Below, in pieces: positions 63,643 to 64,000 of a stretch of 64,000 nucleotides of DNA (positions are counted from its first letter, which is position 1; each line of letters opens with the position of its first letter). The position numbers were made by a program, and so were the translations under genes. A model generated the notes under the pieces. The model had not been told where the DNA came from and searched no databases. It saw only the letters and a program-made list of their open reading frames with translations. Origin of the DNA: Actinopolymorpha sp. NPDC004070 (GTDB taxonomy: Bacteria > Actinomycetota > Actinomycetes > Propionibacteriales > Actinopolymorphaceae); NCBI RefSeq assembly GCF_040610475.1, contig NZ_JBEXMJ010000002.1, positions 77,471 through 141,470 of the forward strand, written 5' to 3'.

Positions 63643-64000
63643 TCAGCTGAGGAACGTTGCCAACAGTGGATGGCGCAAACGGGCCTGTACGCCGTGCCAT
63701 CCCGCCGCGACCTCGGGCTTGCTCGCCAGCTCGTCCGGATCCGGATGAAAGCCGAAGTCCAGGTAGACCTTGAGCGCCCACGTACGCCCCGTCGACGTCC
63801 CCAGCACGGCGCTGGGATGACTGTCCGCGAGCCGCCGCATCGCCCGCGTCATCATCGGCTTGGTGAGGCCGCGTCGCTGGTGGTCGGGGTGCACCACGAC
63901 CCAGTGGATACGCCCGCGTTCGTCGGGGTTGTGACGATCGTGCTCCCACCACGCGGTGATGCTCCCGGCGGGCTCGCCCCCGAGCGTCTCCACGAAGAAC
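63643..64000 (-). CDS. GNAT-family N-acetyltransferase, partial
   Basis: Only the C-terminal part (about 119 codons) is in the window; the frame continues past the right edge. The acetyl-CoA-binding motif A is IHWVVVHPDHQRRGLTKPMM, with the RRGL pyrophosphate loop, and motif B is TWALKVYLDFGFHPDPDEL. It would acetylate an amine on an unknown substrate. The ATG-like start at 63993 within the window is probably internal, because coding sequence (FFVE) continues upstream. Confidence 0.85.
   Translation of the reverse strand, partial: FFVETLGGEPAGSITAWWEHDRHNPDERGRIHWVVVHPDHQRRGLTKPMMTRAMRRLADSHPSAVLGTSTGRTWALKVYLDFGFHPDPDELASKPEVAAGWHGVQARLRHPLLATFLS

Overview
The window is about 64 kb of very GC-rich DNA with strong third-position GC bias, frequent GTG starts and long shadow open frames opposite real genes. 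Gene content (CUT1 sugar permeases, GAF-ANTAR regulator, furA-katG pair, ECF42/DGPF pair, type II Wadjet, single-chain multidomain acyl-CoA carboxylase, many Tat-exported proteins) points to a filamentous or soil actinobacterium. A Propionibacteriales relative such as Actinopolymorpha or Kribbella is plausible, but this is inferred from gene content, not from a marker gene. No rRNA, tRNA, CRISPR array, insertion sequence or prophage was recognised; the window reads as chromosome.

Layout. (1) 1-4348: a carbohydrate-uptake operon (end of a binding protein, two CUT1 permeases, a Tat-exported beta-helix protein) closed by a hairpin. (2) 4490-9991, all minus strand: a family 5 binding lipoprotein coupled to a phytanoyl-CoA dioxygenase-like enzyme, a GAF-ANTAR regulator and a GH30-type glycosidase with a ricin-type lectin domain. 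(3) 10071-18161: a complete four-gene type II Wadjet (JetABCD) operon in which every junction is a stop/start overlap. This is the clearest defence system here. (4) 18202-28414: amidase, GH5-type glycosidase, a methyltransferase/HxlR pair with a striking tandem operator, a membrane protein, katG with its fur regulator, a RibD/DHFR-like reductase, and a MarR/NTF2-fold pair. (5) 28420-33954: a fused biotin-dependent carboxylase of about 1,844 residues. (6) 34334-38103: secreted TIM-barrel-like protein, sulfotransferase and pyruvyltransferase-family protein. (7) 38147-47479: oxidoreductase and XRE regulator, macrolide-type glycosyltransferase, second family 5 binding lipoprotein, sulfatase, dual-specificity phosphatase, GxGYxYP protein. 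(8) 47832-55891: a compact surface-polysaccharide locus (three GT4-type glycosyltransferases, flippase, polymerase, sulfotransferase, methyltransferase). (9) 56070-64000: USP-CBS-USP fusion, SH3b protein, NTF2-fold protein, alpha/beta hydrolase, DHFR-like protein, ECF42 sigma with DGPF partner, GAF-SpoIIE phosphatase and a partial acetyltransferase.

Two themes stand out. One is glycan metabolism at and outside the cell surface: uptake, hydrolysis, polymer export, sulfation and desulfation, with six proteins carrying twin-arginine signals. The other is self-contained regulation, in which small regulators sit next to their likely targets with visible palindromic operators (fur-katG, MarR, HxlR). 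All functions are assigned by reading motifs and context; no database search was run.
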